A DNA stretch of 64,000 bases from Porphyromonas sp. oral taxon 278 str. W7784 (GTDB lineage Bacteria; Bacteroidota; Bacteroidia; Bacteroidales; Porphyromonadaceae): NCBI RefSeq assembly GCF_000467855.2, contig NZ_KI259244.1, positions 18,504-82,503 on the forward strand, given 5' to 3'. This document shows, piece after piece, positions 1 to 9,300 of the stretch. The position numbers were made by a program, and so were the translations under genes. Within the stretch, counting starts at the first letter, position 1; every line of letters begins with the position of its first letter. The notes under the pieces are model-generated. The model did not search any database. It was given only the letters and a program-made list of their open reading frames with translations, and was not told the DNA's origin.

Positions 1-4
1 AAAA

Positions 5-73
5 CCTACTGTGGGTCGGTCGACCGACCTACGGTAGGTCGCAAGGACGACCTACCGTAGATCCCATTTGGGC
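5..73. repeat. Family A array, locus 1 (three 23-bp palindromic units)
   Basis: Three units start at 5, 28 and 51, exactly 23 bp apart. Each has the core CCTACNGTAGG, the middle of the 17-bp palindrome CGACCTACNGTAGGTCG. Unit order (TGTGGG, CGGTAGG, CCGTAGATCCC) matches the last three units of the locus at 47342-47433, so first unit and last unit look like a fixed leader and tail. Lies at the window edge, 230 bp beyond the stop of the purine permease gene. Confidence 0.85.
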
Positions 74-303
74 TCCTTCAGAGGGACGAATCTAGAGGGG
101 CTTGGCTGGCCACCTTCAACCCTCAAATAGTCCGGGCTCGGAAGCCTTACTCCTAGCCCTCAGAAATCTTGGGGACGGGAAGGGCGCTACACCATATACA
201 CAAGGAGGCTACACCATAATATAATAGGAAGCCCCCTCACGCTATCCCAGACGAAGGGACAGGGTGAGGGGGCTTGTGACTTGAGCGAAGCTCTACGGGC
301 GAA
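74..303. other. Gene-free stretch with short direct repeat and hairpin
   Basis: No coding frame supported. GCTACACCATA occurs at 186-196 and again at 208-218, a 22-bp spacing close to the spacing of the arrays elsewhere. A strong hairpin follows at 229-275. Nothing else recognised. Confidence 0.5.
229..275 (-). terminator. Hairpin terminator of the purine permease gene
   Basis: Perfect 12-bp arms (AAGCCCCCTCAC at 229-240, GTGAGGGGGCTT at 264-275). On the minus strand it follows the permease stop at 304 and runs into an AT-rich stretch rather than a clean U tract. Confidence 0.7.
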
Positions 304-1608
304 CTACAGCGCTAGGATGTAGCGGAGCACGAGGAGCGTCGAGACGATATAGAGGGTGATGGAGACCTGACGATACTGCCCGCTCAGGAGCTTGACCAGC
401 GTGTAGGAGATCAGGCCAAGAGCCATCCCTTCGGCGATGTTGTAGGTGAGGACCATCGTCAGCACCGTGATGAAGCTCGGCAGGGCTTCGGAGATATCCA
501 TGAGGTCGATGTCCTGGATCGAACTAAGCATCAGCACCCCGACGAGCACCAAAGCACCCGTGGTGGCTGCCGAGGGGATCAAGAGGAAGAGCGGAGCGAA
601 GAAGAGGGCCAGGAGGAAGAGCACCGCCGTAGAGAGTGCCGTCAGACCCGTACGCCCACCTTCGGCGATCCCCGCACTGCTCTCGACGAAGGTCGTCACG
701 GTAGACGTCCCACAGACAGCACCAATAGAGGTAGCCAAAGCATCTGCCATCATCGCCTGCTTGATATTCTTGACATTGCCCTCGGAGTCCATCATCTCCG
801 TCTTGGCCGCTGCGCCTATGAGCGTGCCGACGGTATTGAAGATATCCATGAAGACCAGGGCGAAGATCGTCAGCGCCATATCCATATTCAGGAGCGCCTT
901 GAAGTCGAACTGCAGGAAGGTCGGCGCTAGTGATCGGGGCAGAGATACAGGCACGAAGCTGTCGGGGATCTGAGTGACACCCAGGGGAATGCCCACCAGC
1001 GTGCAGGCGATGATACTATAGAAGAGCGCTCCACGGACCCTTAGGGTCATCAGCACCCCACTCAGTATGATCCCGATGACGGCAAGAATAGAGACGGGGG
1101 TGAAAGCACCGAGGGCAACGAAGGTGGCTTCATTAGCCACGATCACCCCAGCGTTCTTTAGTCCTATGAAGGCGATGAAGAAGCCAATCCCCGCCGAGAT
1201 AGCGAAGCGCAGGTTCTTCGGGATACAGCGGACGATCTGCTCACGGATGTTGAAGGCCGTCAGGAGGATGAAGATGATCCCCTCGACGAAGACCGCAGAG
1301 AGAGCGGCCTGCCAGCTATAGCCCATCCCCATGACGAGCGTAAAGGCGAAGAAGGCGTTGATACCCATGCTCGGAGCCTGAGCAAAGGGAAGCTTCGCTA
1401 GGAAGGCTATAAGGAGCGTCCCGACAGCAGACGCTAGGGCGGTAGCGGTGAAGACGGCTCCCTTGTCCATGCCGGTAGTACTGAGGATGTCGGGGTTGAC
1501 CGCTAAGATGTAGCTCATCGTCAGGAAGGTCGTGACCCCTGCGAGAAGCTCCGTACGAAGCTTGTGCCGAGAGGGATCAAAGCCCACTAGGCGGTAGAGT
1601 GCTTGCAT
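304..1608 (-). CDS. NCS2 family purine (guanine/hypoxanthine or adenine) permease, AzgA-like
   Basis: Inner-membrane purine base:proton symporter of the AzgA/PbuG branch of NCS2. The 434-residue length is usual. Diagnostic segments are APSMGINAFFAF (about residues 78-89), KNLRFAISAGIGFFIAF (131-147), a long central block containing FMDIFNTVGTLIGAAAKTE and the following GTSTVTTFVESSAGIAEGGRTGL stretch, which forms the substrate site in the family. About 12-14 hydrophobic segments are present. ATG start at 1606-1608. It is the last gene of a minus-strand group with a DUF5020 outer-membrane protein 173 bp upstream and a uracil permease before that, suggesting a nucleobase uptake locus. Which purine it carries cannot be told from sequence. 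Confidence 0.92.
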   Translation of the reverse strand: MQALYRLVGFDPSRHKLRTELLAGVTTFLTMSYILAVNPDILSTTGMDKGAVFTATALASAVGTLLIAFLAKLPFAQAPSMGINAFFAFTLVMGMGYSWQAALSAVFVEGIIFILLTAFNIREQIVRCIPKNLRFAISAGIGFFIAFIGLKNAGVIVANEATFVALGAFTPVSILAVIGIILSGVLMTLRVRGALFYSIIACTLVGIPLGVTQIPDSFVPVSLPRSLAPTFLQFDFKALLNMDMALTIFALVFMDIFNTVGTLIGAAAKTEMMDSEGNVKNIKQAMMADALATSIGAVCGTSTVTTFVESSAGIAEGGRTGLTALSTAVLFLLALFFAPLFLLIPSAATTGALVLVGVLMLSSIQDIDLMDISEALPSFITVLTMVLTYNIAEGMALGLISYTLVKLLSGQYRQVSITLYIVSTLLVLRYILAL

Positions 1609-1691
1609 GTGAAGAGTGATACGTGGATGGAATATGAGGTGAAGGATGGGGAGCGAAGCCCCTAGATAGGGTAAGGGGGAAAGCCTAGTTC

Positions 1692-1714
1692 AGCTAAGGG
1701 AAAAACCCTTAGCT
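1692..1714 (-). terminator. Small hairpin between DUF5020 and purine permease genes
   Basis: Perfect 9-bp arms AGCTAAGGG / CCCTTAGCT around an AAAAA loop, in the 173-bp gap. May be an attenuator or weak terminator; no U tract. Confidence 0.4.
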
Positions 1715-1781
1715 CAGGAGAGCATGCTCCTTAGATGCGGTGAGGTAGAGCCCTCGGTCTGGATGGAGTGCAGCCCTTAGT

Positions 1782-2489
1782 CTAGAAGGTCCACTTCAGG
1801 GCGAGCGTCGGGTTGACGACCGTTTTGTCCAGGACGGCGAAGTTACTGCTGATCTCCCACTCTGTGCCTATACTCAGGTTGAACTTAGGGTCGATGCCAG
1901 CGAACTTGTTCAAGTTGAGCCACAGCTGAGGCTCCGTGATGAAGATGAGGTTGTTCTTACCGGTGACGAGGTGGCGGTCCCCCCAGAGATCGGCAAAGCC
2001 TTGGAAGGAAACCCGTCCTCCGGCAAAGTGCAGGTACCAGGTCGTCGTCAGTTGGAAGGAGTGGGGACGATCCTGCCTAGCCAGATACTTGTACATGGGG
2101 GTGAAGGTGATACCCGCCGAGTAGTCCGCCTGATTCCAAGCATAGGTAAGACCAGCCAGATAGGCATTCTTGTAGGAGAACTGATTGCTTAGTCCGCCGT
2201 TGTACTCGACGTGTAGCGAGAGGGGCGTCTTCCCGAGGCTAAACTCCCGAGAGATCTCCCAGTAAGCCGACGTGACTCCCTCGCGTCGGTAGTCCATATC
2301 TACGAAGAAGAAGGTACTGCCCCAGCTGTCGGGACGGAAGAGCTCTACTGTGGTGGTCAGACGGGGGCGCTGAGGCTCGTCGGTGCTATAGAGCGAGCGG
2401 CCGAAGTCGTAGTGGAGCTGGACATTCTGTGCACGAAGGCCTACCAGCGCCACGAGGGCGGTAAGGGCAAGGAGATAAAGCTTACGCAT
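1782..2489 (-). CDS. DUF5020 family outer-membrane protein
   Basis: A 235-residue protein with a signal peptide (residues 1-20, ending LRAQ) and alternating aromatic strands typical of a small outer-membrane beta-barrel, ending in WTF. The conserved block RPDSWGSTFFFVDMDY (about 53-68) and YWEISREFSL identify it as DUF5020; the pattern resembles Tsx-type nucleoside channels, though that link is from memory and not proved here. It begins 15 bp after the uracil permease stop and precedes the purine permease, so an outer-membrane channel feeding nucleobases to the two flanking permeases is a reasonable inference. ATG at 2487-2489. Confidence 0.8.
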   Translation of the reverse strand: MRKLYLLALTALVALVGLRAQNVQLHYDFGRSLYSTDEPQRPRLTTTVELFRPDSWGSTFFFVDMDYRREGVTSAYWEISREFSLGKTPLSLHVEYNGGLSNQFSYKNAYLAGLTYAWNQADYSAGITFTPMYKYLARQDRPHSFQLTTTWYLHFAGGRVSFQGFADLWGDRHLVTGKNNLIFITEPQLWLNLNKFAGIDPKFNLSIGTEWEISSNFAVLDKTVVNPTLALKWTF

Positions 2490-2504
2490 GTGAGAGGAGC
2501 GAAT

Positions 2505-3737
2505 TTAGTGTATGTGCTCGGAGGTGGAAGTACCCTGCTTATCCTCGGCACGCTCGGGGAGAAGGAGGTTGAGAAGGACGGCTATGAGCGCCGAGAGCCC
2601 GATACCCGAGAGGGAGAAGGAGCCGAAAGAGAGGACAGCCCCGCCTATGCCCGTGGTGAGGGTGACGGAGATGATGACGATGTTGCGGGAGGAGGCTAGA
2701 TTGACCCGACTCTGTAGTAGGCTGGAGATCCCAGCACCAGCGATCGTGCCGAAGAGGAGAAGCATGATCCCCCCGAGGATCGCTTGGTCTATGCTCCTGA
2801 GGAGAGCACTGACCTTCCCCACGAGGGAGAAGATGATCCCCGTCACCGCCGCTATGCGGAAGACGGCGGGGTCGGTGATCTTCGTCAGAGACATGGCCCC
2901 TGTGACCTCGGAGTAGGTCGTCACGGGAGGTCCGCCGACGAGAGAAGCGAAGAGGCAGGCGAGGCCATCCCCCAGCATCGTCCGATGCAGGCCTGGCTCC
3001 TTCACGAAGTTCTTACCAGCAACATTATTCACGACATACACGTCCCCGATATGCTCGATCACGGGTGCGATGGCCACGGGGATCATGAAGAGGATGGGTT
3101 GCCACGAGAAGGTCTCGGGGAGCGTCACCTGAGGAAGCGAGAACCAAGGAGCAGAGGCGATGGGAGCGAGATCCACTTCGAAGAAGAGGAGGTCAGCGAT
3201 ATAGCCGATGATGATCCCCAGGAAGATCGGGATGAGCCGTGCTATGCCTCGGGCATAGAGGGTGACGATGATAGCCGTGGAGAGGGAGACCACTGCTAGG
3301 AGCCAGTTAGACTGGGCCATCTTGACGGCTGAGCCCGAGAGCGACAGGCCTATGAGCATGATGATCGGCCCGATGACTACAGGGGGGAAGAGGCGGGAGA
3401 TGAAGCGCAGACCGAAGAGACGTATCAGTAGCGACATCACGAGGTACACGGCGCTCACCCCGAGGCATCCAAAGAGTGCACCACTGAGCCCATAGAGCTC
3501 AGTGGCACTGATGATCGGTGCTATGAAGGCGAAGCTACTCCCGAGGAAGATAGGCACTTTGCCCTTAGTCACCAGATGGAAGATGAGGGTGCCGACACCG
3601 GCGGAGAAGAGGGCTGTCGAGGGGTCGAGCCCTACGAGCAGGGGGACGAGGACGGTAGCCCCGAAGGCGACGAAGAGGTACTGGACTCCAGCGATCCCTT
3701 TGCGCAACGGGGTGAGAGGAGTAGCGTCTGTGGTCAT
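2505..3737 (-). CDS. uraA: Uracil permease, NCS2 family (UraA-like)
   Basis: Inner-membrane uracil (or uracil/xanthine) permease, about 410 residues. A conserved N-terminal half ([34 protein letters not shown]) is followed by the substrate-site signatures VIEHIGD and [18 protein letters not shown]; the glutamates in both correspond to the conserved NCS2 substrate-binding acidic residues. I take the ATG at 3735-3737, giving [14 protein letters not shown]; the longer frame from 3758 would need a TTG start. First gene of the nucleobase group; a promoter-like TAAAGGTA (minus-strand TACCTTTA) lies at about 3765-3772. Confidence 0.92.
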   Translation of the reverse strand: MTTDATPLTPLRKGIAGVQYLFVAFGATVLVPLLVGLDPSTALFSAGVGTLIFHLVTKGKVPIFLGSSFAFIAPIISATELYGLSGALFGCLGVSAVYLVMSLLIRLFGLRFISRLFPPVVIGPIIMLIGLSLSGSAVKMAQSNWLLAVVSLSTAIIVTLYARGIARLIPIFLGIIIGYIADLLFFEVDLAPIASAPWFSLPQVTLPETFSWQPILFMIPVAIAPVIEHIGDVYVVNNVAGKNFVKEPGLHRTMLGDGLACLFASLVGGPPVTTYSEVTGAMSLTKITDPAVFRIAAVTGIIFSLVGKVSALLRSIDQAILGGIMLLLFGTIAGAGISSLLQSRVNLASSRNIVIISVTLTTGIGGAVLSFGSFSLSGIGLSALIAVLLNLLLPERAEDKQGTSTSEHIH

Positions 3738-3845
3738 GCTTTTATTAGATGTATTCAACCGTCATAAAGGTAGCTATTCTCCCCCACTCTCCTAGAGCTC
3801 GGGAGCTCGGCACTACGTGAAGTACACTCGCCTCAGTGAGCCTCC

Positions 3846-6143
3846 CTAGCGCTCGGTACGCAGGCCTTCACTAGCACCTGAGCCGAGGCGCTCGTCGGTG
3901 AGGCGGCGCTCTCTGCCCTGACGGGTCTTAGTCGCCCGACGGCCCCAGCTGTAGGAGATACCGAGGGCTATGCGTGGGCTATACCACTCTCTGGAGAAAC
4001 TGAACGCATAGGGGTAGCCCCGATAGTCACCCCGAGCCACATTCGTATTGAAGAGGTCGTAGGCAGAGAGGCTCAGACGCCAGGAGCCCAAGCGTCGACT
4101 CACCGATGCCTCCGTCCACCACTGGGGGCTCATCTCGAAGAGGCCGTAGTAGAGGGAGCTATAGGCCGTCACTCCTAGCTGTAGGTGCCAGTTCCCGGGG
4201 AGATCAAGGTCATGGGTATGCCGGAGATAGCCTGCCGTGAAGGCCTTGCTATAGAGGACTCCGTCGAGGTACCCTCGGTCCCACTGTCGCTGTCCTGCTA
4301 GATAAGTCGTAGCATACCACTTAAGCTCTTTCGACTGGATGAGCGGTAGCGGTAGGCTCAGGAGAAGACGTAGATAGCGAGAGTAGTCGAGGTTGACACC
4401 CTGTAGCCCCACGACCATAGGTCCGCCTATGGGGAGCATGATGCGGTCGACGATGGGGCGCTGGGTATCGGAGTAGGAGAGCTCTAGTAGAGCTGCCTCT
4501 CGATAGGTGTAGGCTAGACGAAGGAGGTAGGTGTACGAGGTACGTAGATTGAGGTTAGCCTCTCGGGCGATGGACTCGGTCGTCCGATGGCTTCCCCCGA
4601 CGACATCCCTGAAGGCGGGGCGTTGGTAGCTCGAGCTCATCCCAAGGGTCAGGTCCTGATAGCGCCCGAGGTGATAGCGGAGCGAAGCATAGGGCAGGAG
4701 GTGGGTCTCCTCACGTGAAGCGTCGGGGTGCTTGAGCTTCCACTGCTCTTGCTTTCGGCTCTGCTCGTCCCTCTGGAGCGCAAGGCCGAGGCGAGCGAAG
4801 AAGGGTCGTGTCCGGTAGCTCAGCTCTAGATAGCCCCTGAGGCTGGACTCGGAGAGCTCGTAGTGGAGGTCACCTCGGGGCGAGGAGCCTCGATAGCTCA
4901 GCCCATAGCCCTGAGCACCGAGGTCAAGCCTCCAGAGGCTCCCCAGGGGCACCGAAGCATCGAGCCCTACCTGCCCCGAGCGCTTGGTATCGGCGTAGCG
5001 CACCGATTCGGCTCGCACGAGGCGCTCCTGACTCAGCGATGCGTAGCTCCCCTCGAGCATGAGTCTGAGGGTGAGGCCTTCGGTGCGCCAGTCATGCCAG
5101 AGCGTGCCGTAGAGGCTCTCGGTACGGGTGTCGCTGGTACTCTGCCAGCCGTTCTGGAGGTGCTCCTTCGCCAGTGTCCCGATGAGACTTGCCCCGAGGG
5201 TGCTGGCGGGGGAGAGCTGGATGTTCGTCCCGAGGGTGAAGCGGTGGGTGCGCCGAGGACGAAGTAGGAGGCTATCCTTCACTTTCTCGAAGAGCGTGGT
5301 GGTCTCTTCGCTCCGCTTCTCCGAGAGCTGATAGGATAGGTACGTCTGGGTCTTGCCCTCGGTGTAGGTCAGGCGTGAGCCTAGGAGCCAGGAGAGACTG
5401 CGCCGTGTGACCAGCTCTCCATAGCTATAGCCCTGCAGACCCAAAGACCCCGAGCGTCTCAGGCGAATATCGAGGATGGGGGAGGTGAGGCCTCCATAGC
5501 GTCCGTTGGGCTCACGTATCAGTTTGACCGAAGCTAGTTCGTCGAGCGGGATGGACTGGAGGTAGGTGCGCAGCTCCTCTCGGCTCATGCGCAAGTGGCG
5601 ACCGTCGACATAGACGAGCAGGTCGGAGAAGCCGTAGAGCACGAGTTGGTCATCCCCTCGTAGCTGGACGCCGGGGATGAAGCAAAGTCCGTCGAGGAGG
5701 TTCCCTCCCTTGGCTGGAGCGAGCGAGCTTGGCGTGAAGACTTGGTTAGTGCCCTCATAGTGCACCTGCAGGGCGGGCGCCTTGACCTCGACCCCTGGGA
5801 GCTCCTTCGTCAGATCAAAGAGGATCGGTTCGAGCTTCACGGGCTTCCCCTCGAGGGTCAGCACGGAGCGGACGACTCGACGAAGCCCTTGGTAGGAGAC
5901 CTCGATGCGATAGTTCCCCTCGGGAGCGTAGAGGGAGAAGTAGCCCCCGTCGCTCGTCAAGGCTTGGTAGGGGGAGGATGGATTAGACTGATCCGTCGGA
6001 GATAGGGTCACGATGAGGCCAGCGAGGGGCGTGCGATCGGGGCTCATAAGGAGCGTCCCTTCGACGAAGACCGAAGCGAGGCGCTGAGCGTAACTCCCGA
6101 AGCTCAAGAGGAGGAAGGCCAGAGTAAGTAGGAGTCGTCTCAT
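3846..6143 (-). CDS. Outer-membrane beta-barrel protein with carboxypeptidase-like and plug domains
   Basis: A 765-residue TonB-receptor-like protein. It has a signal peptide (1-19, SYAQ), a carboxypeptidase-regulatory-like Ig fold (about 25-115), a plug-like region (about 135-235; LLDGLCFIPGVQL, VYVDGRHL, LDIRLRR), then about 500 residues of alternating beta-strands. The C-terminus is an unusual charged Arg-rich tail (RRATKTRQGRERRLTDERLG) after the last strand ISYSWGRR, not a terminal aromatic. It belongs with the outer membrane beta-barrel family (OMP_b-brl type) rather than a SusC. Substrate unknown. It has its own promoter at 6204-6211 and stands alone. ATG at 6141-6143. Confidence 0.8.
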   Translation of the reverse strand: MRRLLLTLAFLLLSFGSYAQRLASVFVEGTLLMSPDRTPLAGLIVTLSPTDQSNPSSPYQALTSDGGYFSLYAPEGNYRIEVSYQGLRRVVRSVLTLEGKPVKLEPILFDLTKELPGVEVKAPALQVHYEGTNQVFTPSSLAPAKGGNLLDGLCFIPGVQLRGDDQLVLYGFSDLLVYVDGRHLRMSREELRTYLQSIPLDELASVKLIREPNGRYGGLTSPILDIRLRRSGSLGLQGYSYGELVTRRSLSWLLGSRLTYTEGKTQTYLSYQLSEKRSEETTTLFEKVKDSLLLRPRRTHRFTLGTNIQLSPASTLGASLIGTLAKEHLQNGWQSTSDTRTESLYGTLWHDWRTEGLTLRLMLEGSYASLSQERLVRAESVRYADTKRSGQVGLDASVPLGSLWRLDLGAQGYGLSYRGSSPRGDLHYELSESSLRGYLELSYRTRPFFARLGLALQRDEQSRKQEQWKLKHPDASREETHLLPYASLRYHLGRYQDLTLGMSSSYQRPAFRDVVGGSHRTTESIAREANLNLRTSYTYLLRLAYTYREAALLELSYSDTQRPIVDRIMLPIGGPMVVGLQGVNLDYSRYLRLLLSLPLPLIQSKELKWYATTYLAGQRQWDRGYLDGVLYSKAFTAGYLRHTHDLDLPGNWHLQLGVTAYSSLYYGLFEMSPQWWTEASVSRRLGSWRLSLSAYDLFNTNVARGDYRGYPYAFSFSREWYSPRIALGISYSWGRRATKTRQGRERRLTDERLGSGASEGLRTER

Positions 6144-6203
6144 AGGGTGGAAGTACTAGATAGTATGCGAGGTGTAGATCTTAGAAGAGAGGTATCTCTG
6201 AAG

Positions 6204-6211
6204 CAAAAGTA
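6204..6211 (-). promoter_or_regulatory. Bacteroidota -7 promoter box for the 765-residue barrel gene
   Basis: CAAAAGTA on the plus strand reads TACTTTTG on the minus strand, matching TAnnTTTG, about 60 bp before the ATG. Confidence 0.6.
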
Positions 6212-6227
6212 GCGATTTTTTGGTCAG

Positions 6228-6283
6228 AGAAATATCCCCTTTTCTTGAGGCTCTAGGAGGCCTCTCTCGGAGCGGTATTTTCA
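6228..6283 (-). promoter_or_regulatory. Shared upstream element with AAAATACCGCT core
   Basis: Read on the minus strand this stretch carries AAAATACCGCTCC followed by a purine-rich segment and CTCAAGAAAA, upstream of the 6204 promoter. A closely similar block sits at 36549-36596 upstream of the OmpA promoter, and a weaker one at 14339-14356 near ruvA/ileS. Confidence 0.4.
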
Positions 6284-6298
6284 CCACCCGAGAGGCAC

Positions 6299-6356
6299 TA
6301 GTAGTCCCTTCCTCGGGGCACCAGTAGTGCCTCGGGAGAGGGAGCAGTAGCGCCAC
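6299..6356. repeat. Family B array (CAGTAGYGCCTC, 23-bp period)
   Basis: Clear units start at 6322 (CAGTAGTGCCTC) and 6345 (CAGTAGCGCCAC), 23 bp apart, with a degenerate unit at 6299 (TAGTAGTCCCTT). Lies between sprA and the outer-membrane barrel gene. Confidence 0.75.
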
Positions 6357-6365
6357 TAGTTGGGA

Positions 6366-9300
6366 TTAATTGGTGAGGCTGATCCGGAGCGAGACGCCGA
6401 AGGAAGTGGTAGCTATGGGGAAGGAGTAGGTGCTCACTAGAGGCACATTGCGGCTGTACTCGTAGTAAGCGCTTAGCCCGAGTAGGCGACTCAGGTCGTA
6501 CTCAGCACTGAGCCTGAGGCGCTGGTCTACGAGGCCCGCCGTAGCCTGCGCATAGCCCTCCTGGATCCTGCGGATGAGGGTCAGGGTACGGCGGTAGCTG
6601 TATTCACCTCTCAGGGTCAGACCTCGGGCGCTGGTGGTGGCTTCGCTGGGCTTCGTGTTCCGACGACGACGGCGGGGCTGAGGACGAAGGAGTTGAGCGA
6701 GGTCGGCGATCTTATAGTTCAGCCCGAGGGTGAACTCATTGGAAGAGGATTCGATGAGGCTGGAGGCCGGGAGGTTGAGCACGAGGCCTCGGCTACGGCG
6801 CCACTGGGCGGACATCCCGAGACCATTATGCCAGATGAGGTCGAGTCCCGCTAGGGGGAAGAAGCTCTCCTGCAGGGCTACCGAAGGGATATCATAGGCG
6901 TAGCTGAGGCGGGAGGAGGCGGGGGAAGAGCCATCCGAAGCAGGAGTCTCCACGAGACCAAGCCCCTCGGGATCGGAGCCCTGCCAGCCGGTGAAGGAGG
7001 AGAAGTCGCCCACGGTGTAGGTCGCCCGATAGATATGTCGGAGGGTCACGGAGCGGAAGTACTTCTTGAGGGCAGGCAGGCGGGAGAGCCCCGTGTAGCT
7101 GACGGCCCAGTTCGGGAGCATCCCCAGTAGCGAGGGCAGGGCTCGGAGACTGACGCTGGAGGCGTCGCTTGCTTGGGTGTAGGCCATACGGAAGGCGGGT
7201 ATGAGGACAGCGGGAGCATTCTCCTCCAGAGTCGCCCCCCCTAGCGAGCCGAAGCTACGACGCTGGCGCTCGGCGATCTCAGAGCGAGCCGAGAGGAAAC
7301 GGTCAAACGAGGCCGAGGCATAGCCCTCCGTAGCACGCAAGGGGGCGAAGAAGCCCCTCAGACCGATAGTCGTCATCGTGAAGTCTCCGCCGTAGAGCCG
7401 AGGGCGCCCCGGATACATATATTGTACCTCGGTGCGGTCGGTACGGGTATGGTTAGCCGAGAGGGTGATGGAGAGATCCCTAAGCGGCTGAAGTGTCGCC
7501 CTCACATCGATAGTACGGGTCTCGGTGAAGACGCCTGGGGTGAGATGCTCCGTCGTCATCAGGAGATCTCCTCGCTCGGCGAGCCTGTCGATGAAGTCCA
7601 CATCACTCAGGCCAAAGGCAAAGGCCAGCCCTGGAGAAAGCATCCCACGCGAACGCCCCTGCCCTCCCACGGCACGTACCGAGGGGAGGAAGCCTCCGAG
7701 GATCGTGCTCCTCGTATCCCGATAGGTCAGCGCCAGATCCTTCACCATCAGGAGGGTATAGACGAGCCGGTCAAGAGCCTCCTCGCCCCAAGGCTCAGGG
7801 CGAGGACGGGAGCCCTTCTTCTTCGAGGACGAGAGCGAGGCTGAGGGGGTGCTGGCGAACTTCCTCTCCAGACGGGCCAGATAGGGGTTCTTCTGGTAGA
7901 GCTGCCTCAGCTGGAGCTGGGAGGTAGACTCGAGGCTCCCCTGGCTGGAGAGGCTGTGCGCCACGGGGAGCGCCACGTCTGGCACCCGAGCGCCACGATC
8001 CCAGGTATAGGCACTGCTGTAGGTGAGCTGGGAGGTCACGAACGAGAGCGGGGCGATGAGGGCAGTAGGGAGCTGGTAGGTGAGGCTCGCATTCTGCCCG
8101 TAGTGCACGGGCGTGCCTCCCTCACGGATACTACGCCTGACGGAGTCCTGCCAGATGCGCCAGCCATCGGGGTTGAGCGCTCGGTTTACCTGCCGATGAG
8201 GCTCCTCGATACGAGCATCGGTGCCCGAGGCGTAGGTGAGGGTGAGCGACGTAGTCGGCGACCAGGTGAGGCTGAGCTTGCGGTGCCAGAGGAACTGCTG
8301 GGCGAAGGTCGCTGGCAGACGCTCGCCCTCCAGCGCTCCCCCGAGGCTACGCATCTGCTCCTCGTCATAGCGCCGGAGCATCGAGGTCTCTAGATGTAGG
8401 CGGGCAGGCCACGGGGTGAAGCTCCACCCGCGGAGCCAGCTTGCCCACGGACTCTTCCCTTGTATCCGTCCGAAGGGAGTGAGGGGGCGGAAGGTGGGGG
8501 CGTAGTCGTAGCGCACCGAGGCCTGCCAGTCTAGATGACGGCTGTACTCGATGTCGGGGGTCTCGTCGAGGGAGGTATTCCGCTCGTAGGAGAACGATAG
8601 GTTCGCCGGGTCGTAGGGCATAGGTGTCCGAGAGCGGATACCTAGGGAAGCATTGGAGATCGCTAGGCCTTGGCTTCGGCGATGGGTGATGGTGCGAGCT
8701 CGGAGCGAATCCCGCTGCTCCCGCCTCGGGAGCGAGCGTAGGGCGTCGGAGAGACGCACGTCTTCGTCGAGCGGATTGTACTCGGGCGTGAGGACTTCGT
8801 CCGAGAGCGAGTAGTAGAGGGGAAGACTGACCTTAGCCTGGGAGGGAAGGAGCTGCCCCAGCTCTGCATTCGAGGAGAAGTGTACCGAGCGACGACTCTC
8901 CATCGTCCGCCCAGAGAGAGGCACATCGATCGCCCCGAAGCCTGCTGACATGTACTGAGCTCTGAGGCTCGCCGTACCGAGTTCAGCTAGCTGGAGGGTC
9001 GACTGCACCTGTCCTGCCCAGCCCGACTCTTCGTGGTAGTCACCGACACGGAGCTCGTTGACCCAGACCTCGACACTGCGGGTCACGCCCGAGCTATTGC
9101 GCACGCCGATGAGGAGGGTGCGCACGTTGGAGAGCGAGGGATTGCCCAGCACCGAGAGCTTCCTCTGAGGATCGTCAGCGTCGGGGCGGGAGAAGAGGCG
9201 GTAGAGGGAAGCGCCCCCGCCACCAAGGGCCAAGGCGGTATTGCGCTCCCGCTTGAGGGAGACGAGCTTGTCGAGGGCTAGATCTAGGTAATTCTCCGTT

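Noticed and set aside
6156-6356. Open frame of 66 residues between the barrel gene and sprA
   Set aside because: It spans the promoter, the shared element and the family B array; no protein features.
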